Of a stretch of DNA of 64,000 nucleotides, positions 30,920 to 41,124 are shown piece by piece. Origin of the DNA: Nephrocerus scutellatus (Eukaryota; Arthropoda; Insecta; Diptera; Pipunculidae); assembly GCA_947095585.1 (NCBI GenBank), contig OX352763.1:67717024-67781023 (forward strand), in the 5' to 3' direction. The position numbers and the translations under genes are program-made. Each line of letters starts with the position of its first letter. The first letter of the stretch is position 1. The notes under the pieces are model-generated. The model saw only the letters and a list, made by a program, of their open reading frames with translations. It was not told the DNA's origin and searched no databases.

Positions 30920-33300
30920 CCCTAGAATACTAACCTTTTTTTTGTCGCTAAACACTAATCCTCGCCTGGGAGGCTACTTATAAAAAAACACCTGATGAAT
31001 CATTTAAAACAGTTATTTTTACCGTTTAAAAGTATTTCTCATACTTTGCAAAACGTTACTCTTTGAGAAAAAACACTCATTTTGAAGTTTTATTAGAATT
31101 TAAATAATGAAAACCTTAACTTATAAAACACATTTTTTAACTTTTTAAACAAATGGCGACTTCACAAAAACGAAAAAAAATGTTTTTTTTTTTAAAATTG
31201 CATATAAGCTTTCCAAAAACCAATAAATAAATAAAAGTGCTTTCATAATAAGAAAAAATCAGAGCTGTATCACAAGAATTGTGGCCTCCAGGTTAATTTA
31301 AATAGTAGCCATTGTTAGGAACTTATTTCTCTGTACATCCGAAGCAGTTCGGCTTCCTATGTTCTAGGCAATACGTATTGTCGCAATTTGCACATTTGTA
31401 CACGCTCATGCGTCGTTTTTTAGCAGGACAAAAGCTGCATACTGATCTCTTTCCTTTTTTAATGGTCGGTTCTTCAGGACAAGGTGCAGAATCATCATAA
31501 GCAGGCAAATTAAGCACTTCGCGTAAGGCTTTACGAACTCGTTTCTGCATAGTGGGGCGCTCTTCCAAACGTGTCCTCTGCCAATTTTCGCACAAAACAT
31601 TGCTTAATGTTATCATAAAGTTTCTCCTATTTATTGGCTTGATATTTTTAGCATAGGAGTTGGAGACGTGAAGGATATAGCTATTCAAAACCGTCATATT
31701 CAGCATCCCGTAAAATACACACTGCGGCCAACGCCTTGTCTTACGACTACAACTTAGGTGACCACACATTTGGTCATATGTGTCGACAGCAACTTTTGTT
31801 GAATTGTATGACTCTATTATAGATGGTTTTTTTGATACTGGATCAATAGCTGGTTCATCGTGCATGGTAGAAAGAAGAAGAACGGTTTTTTTAGCTTTAG
31901 GTTTGAAGCTGACAAGGGTAAGCTTATCATGAAAGCCAAACATAGACGTTCCAACCAAACGTGATGTAGTGTGTTTGAACTCTTCAGGGATTTCTTTTTT
32001 GTTACTCCTGATTGTCCCAAGAAGGGTTAACTTGAATGGTTCAGCAAGTAACTGTTCAGCTAAAGGCACTGATGTAAACCAATTATCTGTTGTAAGATTC
32101 CGGTGGCTCCCATGTATTGTTTTTGTAAGCAGCTTGCAATAGTAGCTGCCGAGAAGATTTGCCAGTAGCAGACGTGTCCTTGTTTTTTCCTAAATATGGG
32201 CAAGCATCAAACATATATATATATATAGTGTTAACATCACATGCTAGGATGATCTTTATTCCATATCTAGCAGGTTTGTTCGGTATATACATTCTGAAAG
32301 GACATCGCCCTCTAAATGCAAGAAGTTGTTCGTCTATCGTGACATAAGAACCTGGATTGTATAGATCACGACATTGTTGGATAAATGTTTCCCATATACT
32401 TCGGATTGGAGCAAATCTGTCCTCCTTTTTTCTGTCCTCTCGACTGCTACGATCATCAAAACGAAGACATCGTATGAGGAAATCAAAGCGTTCATGACTC
32501 ATTGTAGCAATATACTTAGATCCGCAAAGTGAAGAATCAAAAAGTTCCTTACTTGCCAGATTATTATTTTTTATCGCACCGGTTAAAATTAATAGGCCAA
32601 GTAGTGCTTGAAGTTCTTCTTTTCTAGAAGTGAACACAGTGGAGGTATGTACTTTATATTTTCCTGATTTGACCTCAATATCTTCATTAGTACGAAGGAG
32701 TATTTCGCTGATCATATCTGGCGTAAAAAAATTTTCAAAACACTCCAATGGTTTTATAAGATTCTTGCCGCATTGTTTTGGTCTTGGCATAACGTGAATA
32801 ATATTCCTTGCAGCCGTCCTGCTTGAACTTTGCCGAGATGAAGCTGGTTGCAATGACCAAATATAGTTGTTCTTACCTCGAGTAATGTGTGTCGATGGCG
32901 AAATGATGAGATCTTAACATTCTGCATTCGATGAATTTGATGCTTTAAGAACGCACTGAGGTCTATTAAAAGTTGAAGTTGATGGCGTGTTATCATCATC
33001 TGGATCATGTACAGCTATAATAGCTAACTCATCGTCAGAATCAGCTAAATACGTGGGTCAGCCAAACTATCATCGGAATCGTAATCTTGGATTTCCAAAT
33101 TATCCTGATTTTCATTTTCATCGTCGGAAAGCTCTTCTAACCACTGGCTTATTTGCTCTTCATTGGAATTCATCTTTTAAAAAAATGCAATTTTCTTAAT
33201 TTAATTCCATGCAAATAACAGAAATACTACCAAAAAATTAAAACTAAAGACTTGAAAAAAAAAATACCTTAAACACTAATCCTCGCCTCTCAGGCGACAC
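30920..33300 (-). mobile_element. piggyBac-like element
   Basis: The left edge has CCCTAGAATAC, similar to known piggyBac termini, right after the mariner. The right end was not found; AAACACTAATCCTCGCCT followed by a short hairpin occurs near both sides (30950 and 33271) in the same orientation. A canonical TTAA duplication is not visible, so limits are approximate. It contains a nearly complete transposase gene. Confidence 0.6.
31323..33174 (-). pseudogene. piggyBac transposase, few disabling lesions
   Basis: A DDD transposase that excises at TTAA. The likely start is ATG near 33174 with an acidic N-terminus (DDENENQDN). Lesions are a frameshift near 33050, a TAA near 32916 and a frameshift near 32163. 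The frame 32853-32083 has the first catalytic aspartate in VTIDEQLLAFRGRC. The second lies in LTTDNWFTS, in the downstream frame near 32085, and the third in VAVDTYDQMCG. The C-terminus is a cysteine-rich zinc domain (CSFCPAKK, CANCDNTYCLEH, NCFGC). Length of about 615 codons fits the family. Confidence 0.87.
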
Positions 33301-33710
33301 CGAACTCTATAACTTGGAAATTAACCACTGAAATTGTACAAACGTCCGCTATCCACCGCGTCTGATTCCCAACTAAGTTGGCAAGGAGACAAAATACCAT
33401 GGGAGTAGTATATTCTGAGAAAAAACTATAGAATCGACAGTTATACAGGCAAAAAATTTACACTTACACTCATATACAGGGAAAACTATATTTTCCACCC
33501 CAGCGCCACCTATCGGGTCCAAATTTTGTCACCGACTTTCTTTTTATTTAAATATTATATGGTGTGAATTTGAGCCAACTCGTTCCATAAACAAGAATCT
33601 GGATTTGTGAATCTAAACCATCCAGGCCATCACCCAAACGCATACAAAACAAATCATTCAAATCGGTCCAGCCGTTTAGAAGGAGTTCAGTGAAAACACA
33701 CGTACAGTAG
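33301..33710. other. Non-coding stretch, right part of the insertion in the LTR
   Basis: No gene. The end of this stretch (CGGTCCAGCCGTTTAGAAGG, then CACACGTACAG) resembles sequence common near ends of insect DNA or rolling-circle elements, so it may be the far end of a separate unrecognised element. It abuts the resumed gypsy-B LTR. Confidence 0.35.
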
Positions 33711-33912
33711 AATTATATATATAAAGATAGAAGGATGGAGTATGACGCGTTGTGCCCGTGTACCCATAGAAAAGCAAGTGAGAGAGAACCGTAACGTATT
33801 CGATCGCGCTGCTGTCTTTGACATTTATTGTTGTTCGTTCTTAATAAGTGTTTAAGTGTTTACACATGTTCACTTATTAACATCGGGCTTACACTTGTTC
33901 TCTAACATAACA

Positions 33913-34225
33913 TTAATAAAGGCAGCTGTCCATCACCAATGATGAATGATCACCCAATTTCTCAACGAATGGACGTCAACTATTTATAATCTACCTTGAG
34001 AGAAGATTAACATAGAAAAGGCACACAGAAGCGAAAAAACCCAAACAAAAATAAAAAGCTGCTAAATGCAAAAGAGGTCCACTAGCCCATTTGGAAATTT
34101 CATTACAATTGCTTGCTTAATCGCCGCTATTCTCACCATTTAAAACGCAAAGACTCCCAATATATATAGTGATAACTTAATACTCCCGCCATTGGTTGAT
34201 CCAAACATTTTTATAAATATATAAT
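33913..34225. other. Unassigned non-coding stretch
   Basis: Lies between gypsy-B and the next repeats. No coding frame or repeat terminus recognised. It may be old host intron sequence. Confidence 0.3.
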
Positions 34226-34862
34226 TTTTCATATTTCATTTCATTTGTATGGGCCCCAGGAATCAGAGGCCCGGGATTTTTTAAAAAACTTTTATGGGGC
34301 TCCCAAGCCCCGGGTCCCGATCATTCCAAAAAGTGTTGTCCACACAGAAAAACACATGTGTATAAAATTTGAAGAAAATCGGATTAATTTTTTTTAAAAA
34401 TATTTTATGAGGCCCCATGACCCCGGGGCCCAAGGTCTCCAATTTTTTTAACAAAAAGTGTTACCCATCGAATATACGCATGTGTATAAAATTTGTTATT
34501 TCCGTGGCCCGGAGTCCCAATTTTTTTTTAAAAAAGTGATTTTATCGGAGATACACATTTGTATATAATTGGGATACCACATGTATGTATATTGAATGAA
34601 ACCGGGCTATTTTAAAAAAAAATGGTATGGGGCACTATGAACCCTGGGCCCGAGTCTCCAAAACGTTTACAATAAGTGTTGTTCATCAGAGATACACATG
34701 CATATAAAATTTTCAGGAAATAGGGTTAATTTTAAAAGAATTAATTTAAATTTATTTATTTAAATTTTAACATAAAGTCACCGGAAATACACATTTGTGA
34801 AAAGTTTCAATGAAAACCCGACTTTGGAAAGTTAATAAGTTAAAGCGAAGTTAATATGGAAT
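34226..34862 (-). mobile_element. 115-bp-unit element, minus copy
   Basis: About five units with the complement core (GGGCTCCCAAGCCCCGGGTC). The terminus (AAGCGAAGTTAATATGGAA) is at its right end, 34846-34862, and is followed head-to-tail by another copy. Confidence 0.75.
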
Positions 34863-35087
34863 ATTTAAAAAAAAAACTGTTCAAATTAAAATTTTTCATG
34901 TAAATTCTCTAATAGGAAATACATATGTGTGCTAACTTTGAACCAGGTTAATTTGGAAAATATTAATATTAGAGCCCCTTTACCTCAAATTTTTTACAAA
35001 GACTGTTGTCACCGGAGATACACTTGCGTAAAAAATTTGTATGGGAGCCCCCGACCTTGGGGCTTGATCACTTCCAATTTTCAATAG
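34863..35087 (-). mobile_element. 115-bp-unit element, truncated minus copy
   Basis: Begins with the other terminus (AAATTAAAATTTTTCATG, CTCTAATAGG) directly after the previous copy and has about two units. It stops at 35087, where a LINE-like tail begins, so its far end is lost. Confidence 0.7.
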
Positions 35088-35345
35088 TATAAGAGTACGA
35101 ACCCCTTTAAGCGTGCGAAATAAATAAATAAAAATTCAGCCATATTTTTATTTTTAATTATTAATGAAGCTTACTATTTTATTGCTTACTTAACTTTATA
35201 ATGAATTAATGCGTCTTGTACTTTACCGTAAGAGCGGGTTGATGGTTGGAACTTAACTTCTGAGCTCTGAAAAATGAATGTGAAAGGAAATCACCGAAGA
35301 CCTCGAATTTTAACTATTTCGACATACCACATAGCATACCCAATA
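35088..35345 (+). repeat. Dispersed repeat shared with 45885-46145
   Basis: Starts with TATAAGAGTACGAACCCCTT, similar to the 3' end of LINE-3-type elements, and (AAAT)n. From GAATTAATGCGTCT to GACATACCACATA it is closely similar to 45985-46130. Both may be 3' ends of one element family. No coding capacity. Confidence 0.6.
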
Positions 35346-35394
35346 GATACCGATTAAGAGTATATGGTATGTCGCAATCAATATAATTTAGGTA

Positions 35395-35731
35395 CGAGTA
35401 AACTCCCAATCGGCGCTGAGTCTACATTTTTAAGTAGTGAACCCAGTGCATTGACCCACTTACAATCCATGATGATTTTGCATTTTCCAGTGATGAACTC
35501 AATGCATTGGTTCACTTTGGTTTTTCAGCTTATTTGCGTTTTCCAGTGCCGTCGTAACTTTTATGGGTCACTCAAAAAGTCACGACGGTGATAAATTACG
35601 AAATATATTACAAAGAAAGAAAATGCAAACTCAGGTCGTAAAGTGTTAAGAATATTATTAAATTACGAAATACATTATCAAGAAAGATAATGCAGACTCA
35701 GGCCGTGTCGTGTTAAGACCAATACTTAACT
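35395..35731 (-). repeat. Errantivirus-like C, probable 3' LTR
   Basis: On the minus strand, env ends beside AAGGAAGAAGG followed by AGTTAAGT, the purine tract and AGTTA-type LTR start of errantiviruses. A ~68-bp direct repeat (TTACGAAATAYATTAYMAAG and TGTTAAGA blocks) lies at 35591-35720. The left boundary, near AGTAAACT, is uncertain. Confidence 0.5.
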
Positions 35732-35935
35732 CCTTCTTCCTTAGATTGAACATTCTCCTGAAGGTTCTCATGTTTTTTAGGCTCTGTTTCAACACTGTTT
35801 ATTTTGATCTTTATCCTCTCCGTTCTTTTGACATTCTTACAAATTATGAACACTAGTATTATCGTTATTAACATGAGTGTACTTGGAAATATATAAGTTC
35901 TAATTTTTTCGTATTCTATTAACTCTATACAGTAG
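35713..35935 (-). pseudogene. Element C env, C-terminal membrane anchor
   Basis: Encodes a hydrophobic segment (TYIFPSTLMLITIILVFIIC) followed by a basic, polar tail of about 40 residues, ending at 35713. This fits the membrane anchor and cytoplasmic tail of an insect endogenous retrovirus envelope. The N-terminal half is at 39810-40442; the DNA between belongs mainly to inserted elements. The first residues of the open frame come from the inserted pogo end. Confidence 0.65.
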
Positions 35936-36239
35936 TCCCCGTTTAATTGAGCCCCGCTTAAGGGCGTTTCCTGTTTAATTGCGTTTGAAATCAAGCATTA
36001 AATTTCACACAAAATATACTGAACTTTCCCCGTTTAATTGCGCCCCGCTTAATTGAGTTTCCGGTTAATTACATTGACTTTTTCTCTGACTTTTTCCAAA
36101 AAGCATACATTTTTCCCGCTTAATTGCGACTGAACATAAAAATTGAGCAAAAGTGAGCTTATTAAAATGTATGTATTTAGAGCACTTTTTTATTAAACGC
36201 AAACTGTCAAATAAAAAAGTCTAGAGCTTTTAAAGCAGC

Positions 36240-36600
36240 TGGGCTGTCTGTTATGATTTCTATTTCCTGCCTCATGTAGTTCCTTTCCAGATTGAAGTGA
36301 GCACATCTTTCAATGGCATGTATTTCTGCCTGGAATATACTCGGGTACATCCCCATCGATATGGAGTGTTTGGTTCGTGGCCCATATATTCCAGCACCCG
36401 CACCACTTTATGGCACCCGGATGTATCTGGTATTCAGTTTCTGAATTCCTTCTTGATGCGCATTTTGATTTCAAGCTTCCACACCATGTTATCGCATGGC
36501 ATGCTCGCTAGAGGAATCAGCTTGGTAAGTGGTTCTACTATCCTCCTTGCCCTATGGTTCCGTGAAGCAGACTACCTTGTAATTTGGTTTCCATGGATTT
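36240..36600 (-). pseudogene. LINE-4 RNase H domain
   Basis: The minus strand reads AGAGIYGPR, SIFQAEIHAIERCA with a catalytic glutamate, and IIEIITDSPAALKAL-type residues with a catalytic aspartate near 36255. It degrades the RNA strand during element copying. Confidence 0.65.
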
Positions 36601-36753
36601 GCTCTCTAACACTAAGTGTATTGGAAGAAGCCCAAGGATTACCTCCATGCCCGCTGTTGGGCAGGTTCTCATTGCCCCTGTAATTAAAACGCTGGCCAGT
36701 CTCTGTACTTTTTCCAACTCCCTTTTCGTGGTGCTTAGCTTGGTCCTGTTCGC

Positions 36754-37826
36754 TCATGCAACTACTCCGTAGTTAAGCATTGGAATAACTATCATGGTAT
36801 ACATCCAGTGCATAATTCTGGGGCTAAGTCCCCACGATTTTCCTGCCACCCTTCTGCACACCATGATTGCTCTTTTTGATTTTTGTAGCCCTGCTTGTTG
36901 GTGTTTGTTCCAGAGCAGTCTACTATCAAATACCAGTCCCAGGTATTTAACCTCTTTGCTGATAGGTATCTCTTCTCCATTTAGGGTAATCGGGTGTATA
37001 CGCCCCAACTTCTTTCTGTTGGTGAAGGGAACCAGTGTGGTCTTGTTAGGGTTTACCTTAGTCACACCTCTTAGCACCATCTACTCGTGATGGTTAATCC
37101 ATTTTGGATTATGTCACAGAGCACTTCCTCGAACTTCCCTCTAGCTACGATGACTATATCGTCTGCAATCTGCATAGCCTTGGGCGTAAGACCCTGCTTC
37201 AGCTAGTCGCTAGGGTAGTTCATCTACAAGGATGCTCCACAGAAGGGGAGACAAAACTCCTCCTTGTGGGCATCCTCTTGTAGTGTTGACTATAGTGGTT
37301 TTGTCACCAACTATAGTCTCCGCTGTTCTGGTGCCCAGCATCTCGCACAACCATTTAGTGATTGTGCTGTCTACTTTCTTTCTCTCCAGAGCACTTCTTA
37401 CCGCATCATGAGATGCGTTGTCGAATGCTCCTTCGATGTTAAGGAAGGCGCAAAGCGCGATTTCCTTACTGGCAAGAGACCGCTCTATGATTTCCGTTAG
37501 CTGCCACAGTGCGGTCTCCGTAGATCTGCCTGCTACGTATGCGTGCTGACTGGAATGTAATGGTTCTTTTTCCAGTATTCTCGACCTAATATAGTTGTCG
37601 ATAACCTTTTTGATGGTCCTTAGGACGAACGAAGTTAGGCTATTTGGTCTGAAGGACTTCGGATTGGTGGGATATTTTTCCCCACCTTCGGTATAAATAC
37701 CACCCTTGCTCTTATCCAGTTTGTCGGTATATACCCAAGTGCTAGACTTCTTCTAAATATTCTCACCAGATGTGGAAGGAGGTTGTCTAATCCGACCTGT
37801 ATAACTGCAGGGATTATCACATCCAC
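36754..37826 (-). pseudogene. LINE-4 reverse transcriptase
   Basis: Frame 37826-37635 has GLDNLLPHLVRIFRRSL and NWIRARVVFIPKVGK, the first RT blocks. Frames in 37600-37090 hold the catalytic half with QIADDIVIV-type residues near 37165. Frame 37080-36754 has KEVKYLGLVFDSRLLW and a WGLSPRIMHWMYT thumb block. Stops separate them. Confidence 0.78.
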
Positions 37827-37849
37827 ACCTGCCTATTTATAGGTATGAT

Positions 37850-38634
37850 AGCTTTTGATTGCCCTTTGTGTCGGTGCTCCCCCACTCTTCGTTGTGTGCA
37901 TTAGCATCACATCCAATCAGTAGAGGTTTACTGTGCCTTCGGCAGTGATGAACCAGTTTTTGTACCTCCGGGGCGGAATTTCTTCTCTGTCTCCGGTAAA
38001 GTAGGCCGATGAAATCACTATATCCCGGTTGTTGCCGTTATTATTAAGCTGGCACTGAACTGCTACTAGGTCCCGGGTAATGAATTCTGAAAGAGATAGA
38101 TGGTTAATACTATTTCTAATGATGATGCAGGTGGTCTAGTGCCCCAAATCGTAAATCACCTTTGCATCTCTGCTAGACAGACTTCGGATCGTGTTCCCTG
38201 TAGCAGCAGGGTTCTTGGACCAGCACAAGCCCTAGGTGTTGACGGGTGAACATTCTCATTGTCACTGCGGCTGTGGATGTTCACCTGGGCTATTTTTGTG
38301 CTGCTCAATCCTTCAATAGACCTGGAGGGAGCGATTGCCCCTTTCCTGCTTCTAACTGGTGCTGGATTTCCTCCAGCAGCTCGTCTTCCTCTAGAAGTCG
38401 GACCTCCTCCAACTCCTCAAGTGAGAGGTGTTGGGGAAGGGCAGCGAGGTCCTCCATAATGGACACTTCATTTGCTCCCTGTTCTCCTTCCGCACCTATC
38501 TTCACTCTCTGATAGCCCTCTGAGGTTGACGCGGGAGGGTCTTCCTGTCCCTTCTCCGCCTTCGGGCCCTCTTCCTTTAATTCATTTACTTCTAAAGACA
38601 ATGAGCAGTTAACAGAATTATACAGAAAAAGCAA
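37850..38634 (-). pseudogene. LINE-4 N-terminal region and endonuclease
   Basis: Frame 38634-38305 encodes an acidic segment rich in glutamate (EELEEVRLLEEDELLEE), which resembles the start of a LINE ORF2 or the end of ORF1. After it, fragments of the endonuclease with a CDANAHNEEWGSTDT-type block lie near 37870-37915. Decayed. Confidence 0.55.
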
Positions 38635-38639
38635 ATCCT

Positions 38640-39551
38640 TTTAGACAAATCCAAAATATGTAGCCTAAAAGCCAAGCAAAACAGAAAAGGAGAATGCAGT
38701 AAAGTGGAGCGTGCACTTTCTATATGGTTCCATAACATATAGGTTCGGGTGCTGCTGTATCTTCAAATATGCTGCTTGAAAAGGCAAAACAATTTGCCAT
38801 GCTAATGAACGAATACTTCAATCCAACTGCAGGCTGGTTGTGGCGCTGGTAAAAGCCTGAAGAAACAAGCGTAAGGAAAATACATGGAGAAGCATCATTC
38901 CGCAACGTAGAGAGTGCGATTTTTTAACACAGTTTTCCTAAATTTGGTTACAAATTATTTTCGAAAGCTCTCCGACTTTAAGTCTAAACAAAAAAGGGCA
39001 GCACATAGGAATATTTAAATTTTCAAAGGAACGCAAACCGCTCCTTTTTATTTAACGCAACAGGAGAGTACAAGAATGTCATCGTTGTAGGAAAATCTAA
39101 AAATCCTAATTGCTATAAGAACAAAATACTTACATTTAAATATTACTTACAACGCAAAGCTTGGATTACGCAAACTTTGTGGGACTATATTTTAATAACT
39201 TTTGACAGATAAATGATCAATCAAAATCGCAAAATTATTTTTGTTGTTGATAACGCATCTTGTCATAAGACAACGACCATATTCAAAAATAAAAACGTGC
39301 AGTTTTTACCACCAAACACTACTGCTCTTGCTCAGCCACTTGACCAGGGTATAATTCACTGTTTTAAATCATATTACAGACAGCACGTAAACAAATTACT
39401 TCGGTTGGAGGATGAGCAACCGTTGATGAATTTACTAAATCATTTGAATGTTTATAATATAATTCCCTTGAAGAGTTATATTTCCAGAATCACAATGGTT
39501 TTGAATAATTACCTTTTCAACGTTTTTGGCAACAAAGATTCTTTCGTTTAA
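38640..39551 (+). pseudogene. pogo/Tigger transposase fragments
   Basis: At 38755-38900 a CENP-B-type helix-turn-helix is readable (LLEKAKQFAMLMNEYF, AGWLWRW then a stop). The frame 39213-39551 is the DDE domain: IIFVVDNASCHKT with the second aspartate, NVQFLPPNTTALAQPLDQGI with the third. The first aspartate region is missing between about 38940 and 39210. Inactive. Confidence 0.8.
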
Positions 39552-39809
39552 TTTGATTTCAAATTTCTTACAATTATTCATCCAACAATTTTGTTTTATA
39601 ATACAATCGTTCCTTTCTACAAGTTCATTAACATTATTTTTCTGCCTGTCATACTTATATTCCTTTCCATCCTAATTATTATTTCATACGATTCCATGTC
39701 AATTTCTTGTTTTTATAAATTTTGAATAGGTAGTATTATTTTAGTAGGGGTGGTTATAATCTGCTCGGATATTTTAAAAGCTATGATAAAAGAATTTTTC
39801 TAACATCAG
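39552..39809 (-). other. Junction between pogo and env C
   Basis: AT-rich, with no coding frame. It probably holds the 3' end of the pogo element and degraded env sequence. Confidence 0.3.
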
Positions 39810-40442
39810 TCAAAATTCAGTCCGTTTTAGACGGTTCAGTATTGTTTTCTGTAATTGCTGACTTTCATTCTGGTAGCGTTCTATTTCCTGTCTGTCTTTA
39901 ATTACTAGCTGTCGAATATTTTTCATAGTTTCTTCCAACTGTGTATTAGTCTGAATTTCGTTTTTAGCCTCTTGTACTGCGTTTTTGTCGTTAATGTCTG
40001 AAACTCTGAGGTTTTCCTCAATTTCCTCTCGATCTTCATTATCAATTGTGCCGAATAACCATTTATGAGTAGAGCCTATTACATTTATAAGTCCTCGTTT
40101 TGAACGTTTCTTCAAGGGCATAATACTATGTATTTTTGAATATAAGGTAATGCATTCTCTCCTAATTTCAAAATTACAAAAAGGTCTAACTATTTTCAAT
40201 TTCTTGATTTCATCTAGGATTTCCATGATTTGGTATAAATTTATAGTGTGCAGGATCGTTTGTGTTTGGTGGACGAGTTCTCCTTCACCTATCTTTATCA
40301 TCGTAAACCCCATTTTGCTTTCAACTAGCGTTTTTACCAACATTGCTTGTGCTAGGCTCGTTATCATCAGTACTAGTAGTGGTAGTAGGAGAGATTGGGT
40401 CTGGAAATTTTCTTGGACGTTTAATATTTGATGTATGTACAT
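39810..40442 (-). pseudogene. Element C env, N-terminal half
   Basis: Envelope glycoprotein of the insect errantivirus or baculovirus F-like type. A hydrophobic signal-like segment is near residues 17-40. A basic cleavage site KKRSKR at about residues 110-115 is followed by a glycine-containing hydrophobic segment (GLINVIGSTHKWLFG), and then a long polar helical region. It ends at a stop at 39810; the membrane anchor is at 35713-35935. 210 residues is far short of a full env. Confidence 0.75.
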
Positions 40443-40753
40443 TGTCTAATTTCTTAATTCTAAAGTTAGGTTTCTTTTTGTTCATGAGTTTTGTTATTAT
40501 AGAGACTCTAATGTTTGTATTTGGGCCTGTTCCGGGGACATGTTAATTGTTGAATTGTATCTTTTGTATATTTGGAAGGCTTTAAATATTTATGTGTTAA
40601 CTGACTCTTCATGTTTCATGGTTAGTAGGATATCTGCTATTGTACTTGGTAAGCGCTCTATGTCGGTATTACCAGTATTAACCTTAGATTTAGTAAACTT
40701 GTACCTGCACATTCCGTTGTCTATGGAATTCCCTAATGTACATTGTATTTAAT
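40443..40753 (-). pseudogene. Element C region between integrase and env
   Basis: No long frame. Position implies it is the degraded integrase C-terminal half and env 5' region; no specific motif was confirmed. Confidence 0.35.
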
Positions 40754-40957
40754 TCATTGTCTATAATTATTTTTGTGGGTGTCCCTTGTTTCGTGTTCTG
40801 TTATTGCGTCTGCTTTGTGTATGTGATTCGTACTCTCAAGTCTATATACATATCCCTTTTTTGTAAGATTGTCGATCATAGTTAAGAATATATGTTTGTG
40901 AAAGTGATAAATGTCCATGTGGATTTTTTCATTGGGTTTTCTGGGTATTTCTGTCAT
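40754..40957 (-). pseudogene. Element C integrase fragment
   Basis: Contains KPNEKIHMDIYHFHKHI with the first catalytic aspartate, and TMIDNLTKKGYVYRLES. The remainder of the core is absent. A SINE interrupts the element just upstream. Confidence 0.7.
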
Positions 40958-40984
40958 TTTAAATTTGTCTATTTTGGGTTTCCA

Positions 40985-41124
40985 GTAAGCGCCGTGGCTT
41001 AGTAAAAATGAGCATGGCTACTGAGCAGGGGGTTCGTGGTTCGAATCCCAGTAACACCAAAAGTATTTTTCAAGGTGTCCCACCTCTCGCGAATGGGTGA
41101 CAAACGTTCCGAGAGTAATAACTT
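40985..41124 (+). mobile_element. SINE copy with tRNA-like head
   Basis: The head reads GCGCCGTGGCTTAGTAAAAA with an A-box-like TGGCTTAGT, then GGTTCGAATCC at 41038-41048, a perfect RNA polymerase III B box. The body AAAAGTATTTTTCAAGGTGT follows, and the copy stops at about 41124, lacking the 3' half. It is inserted in element C integrase/RNase H. Confidence 0.8.

Larger units (their letters stand above)
24096..33912 (-). mobile_element. Gypsy-B, minus-strand Ty3/Gypsy provirus with nested elements
   Basis: Both LTRs share TGTAATGTYCGCCAAATCG and CTCTAACATAACA ends. The order on the minus strand is 5' LTR, gag, short RT remnant, RNase H, integrase, 3' LTR. Protease and most RT are missing. 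Nested in it are a mariner and a piggyBac (in the 5' LTR), a hAT (in gag), a 115-bp-unit element (in pol) and a LINE tail (in the 3' LTR). Flanks are ATAAT and TTAAT, a close but imperfect target duplication. Confidence 0.82.
29869..33912 (-). repeat. Gypsy-B 5' LTR, split by mariner and piggyBac
   Basis: Part one is 29869-29957, part two about 33711-33912; they align with 24096-24185 and the end of the left LTR. Next to part one, the minus strand reads AATTGGCGACGAGGATTT, a likely primer-binding site. The split is at a TATATA run. Confidence 0.75.
36240..38634 (-). mobile_element. LINE-4, LOA/I-like non-LTR element with RNase H
   Basis: Reads right to left: N-terminal region (38634-38305), endonuclease fragments (about 38250-37850), RT (37830-36754) and an RNase H domain (about 36600-36240). 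An RNase H after RT is found in I, R1 and LOA-type LINEs. Frames are broken throughout. It lies inside the pogo element. Confidence 0.75.
35936..39560 (+). mobile_element. pogo/Tigger-like DNA transposon, decayed
   Basis: The left end CAGTAGTCCCCGTTTAATTG is of pogo/Tigger type, repeated in part at about 36028. A DNA-binding domain and a DDE domain are at 38640-39551. LINE-4 is nested at 36240-38634. The matching right inverted end was not found before env resumes at 39810. Confidence 0.68.

Noticed and set aside
31817..32020. Alternate-frame protein within piggyBac
   Set aside because: Overlaps the conserved transposase in another phase and has no independent similarity.
36297..37500. Several plus-strand frames of 60-130 residues
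   Set aside because: They mirror the LINE-4 RT and RNase H on the minus strand and have no motifs of their own.
40985..41060. A functional tRNA gene
   Set aside because: The B box is perfect, but the anticodon arm and acceptor stem do not fold as a tRNA, and the same head plus body is repeated elsewhere as a SINE.
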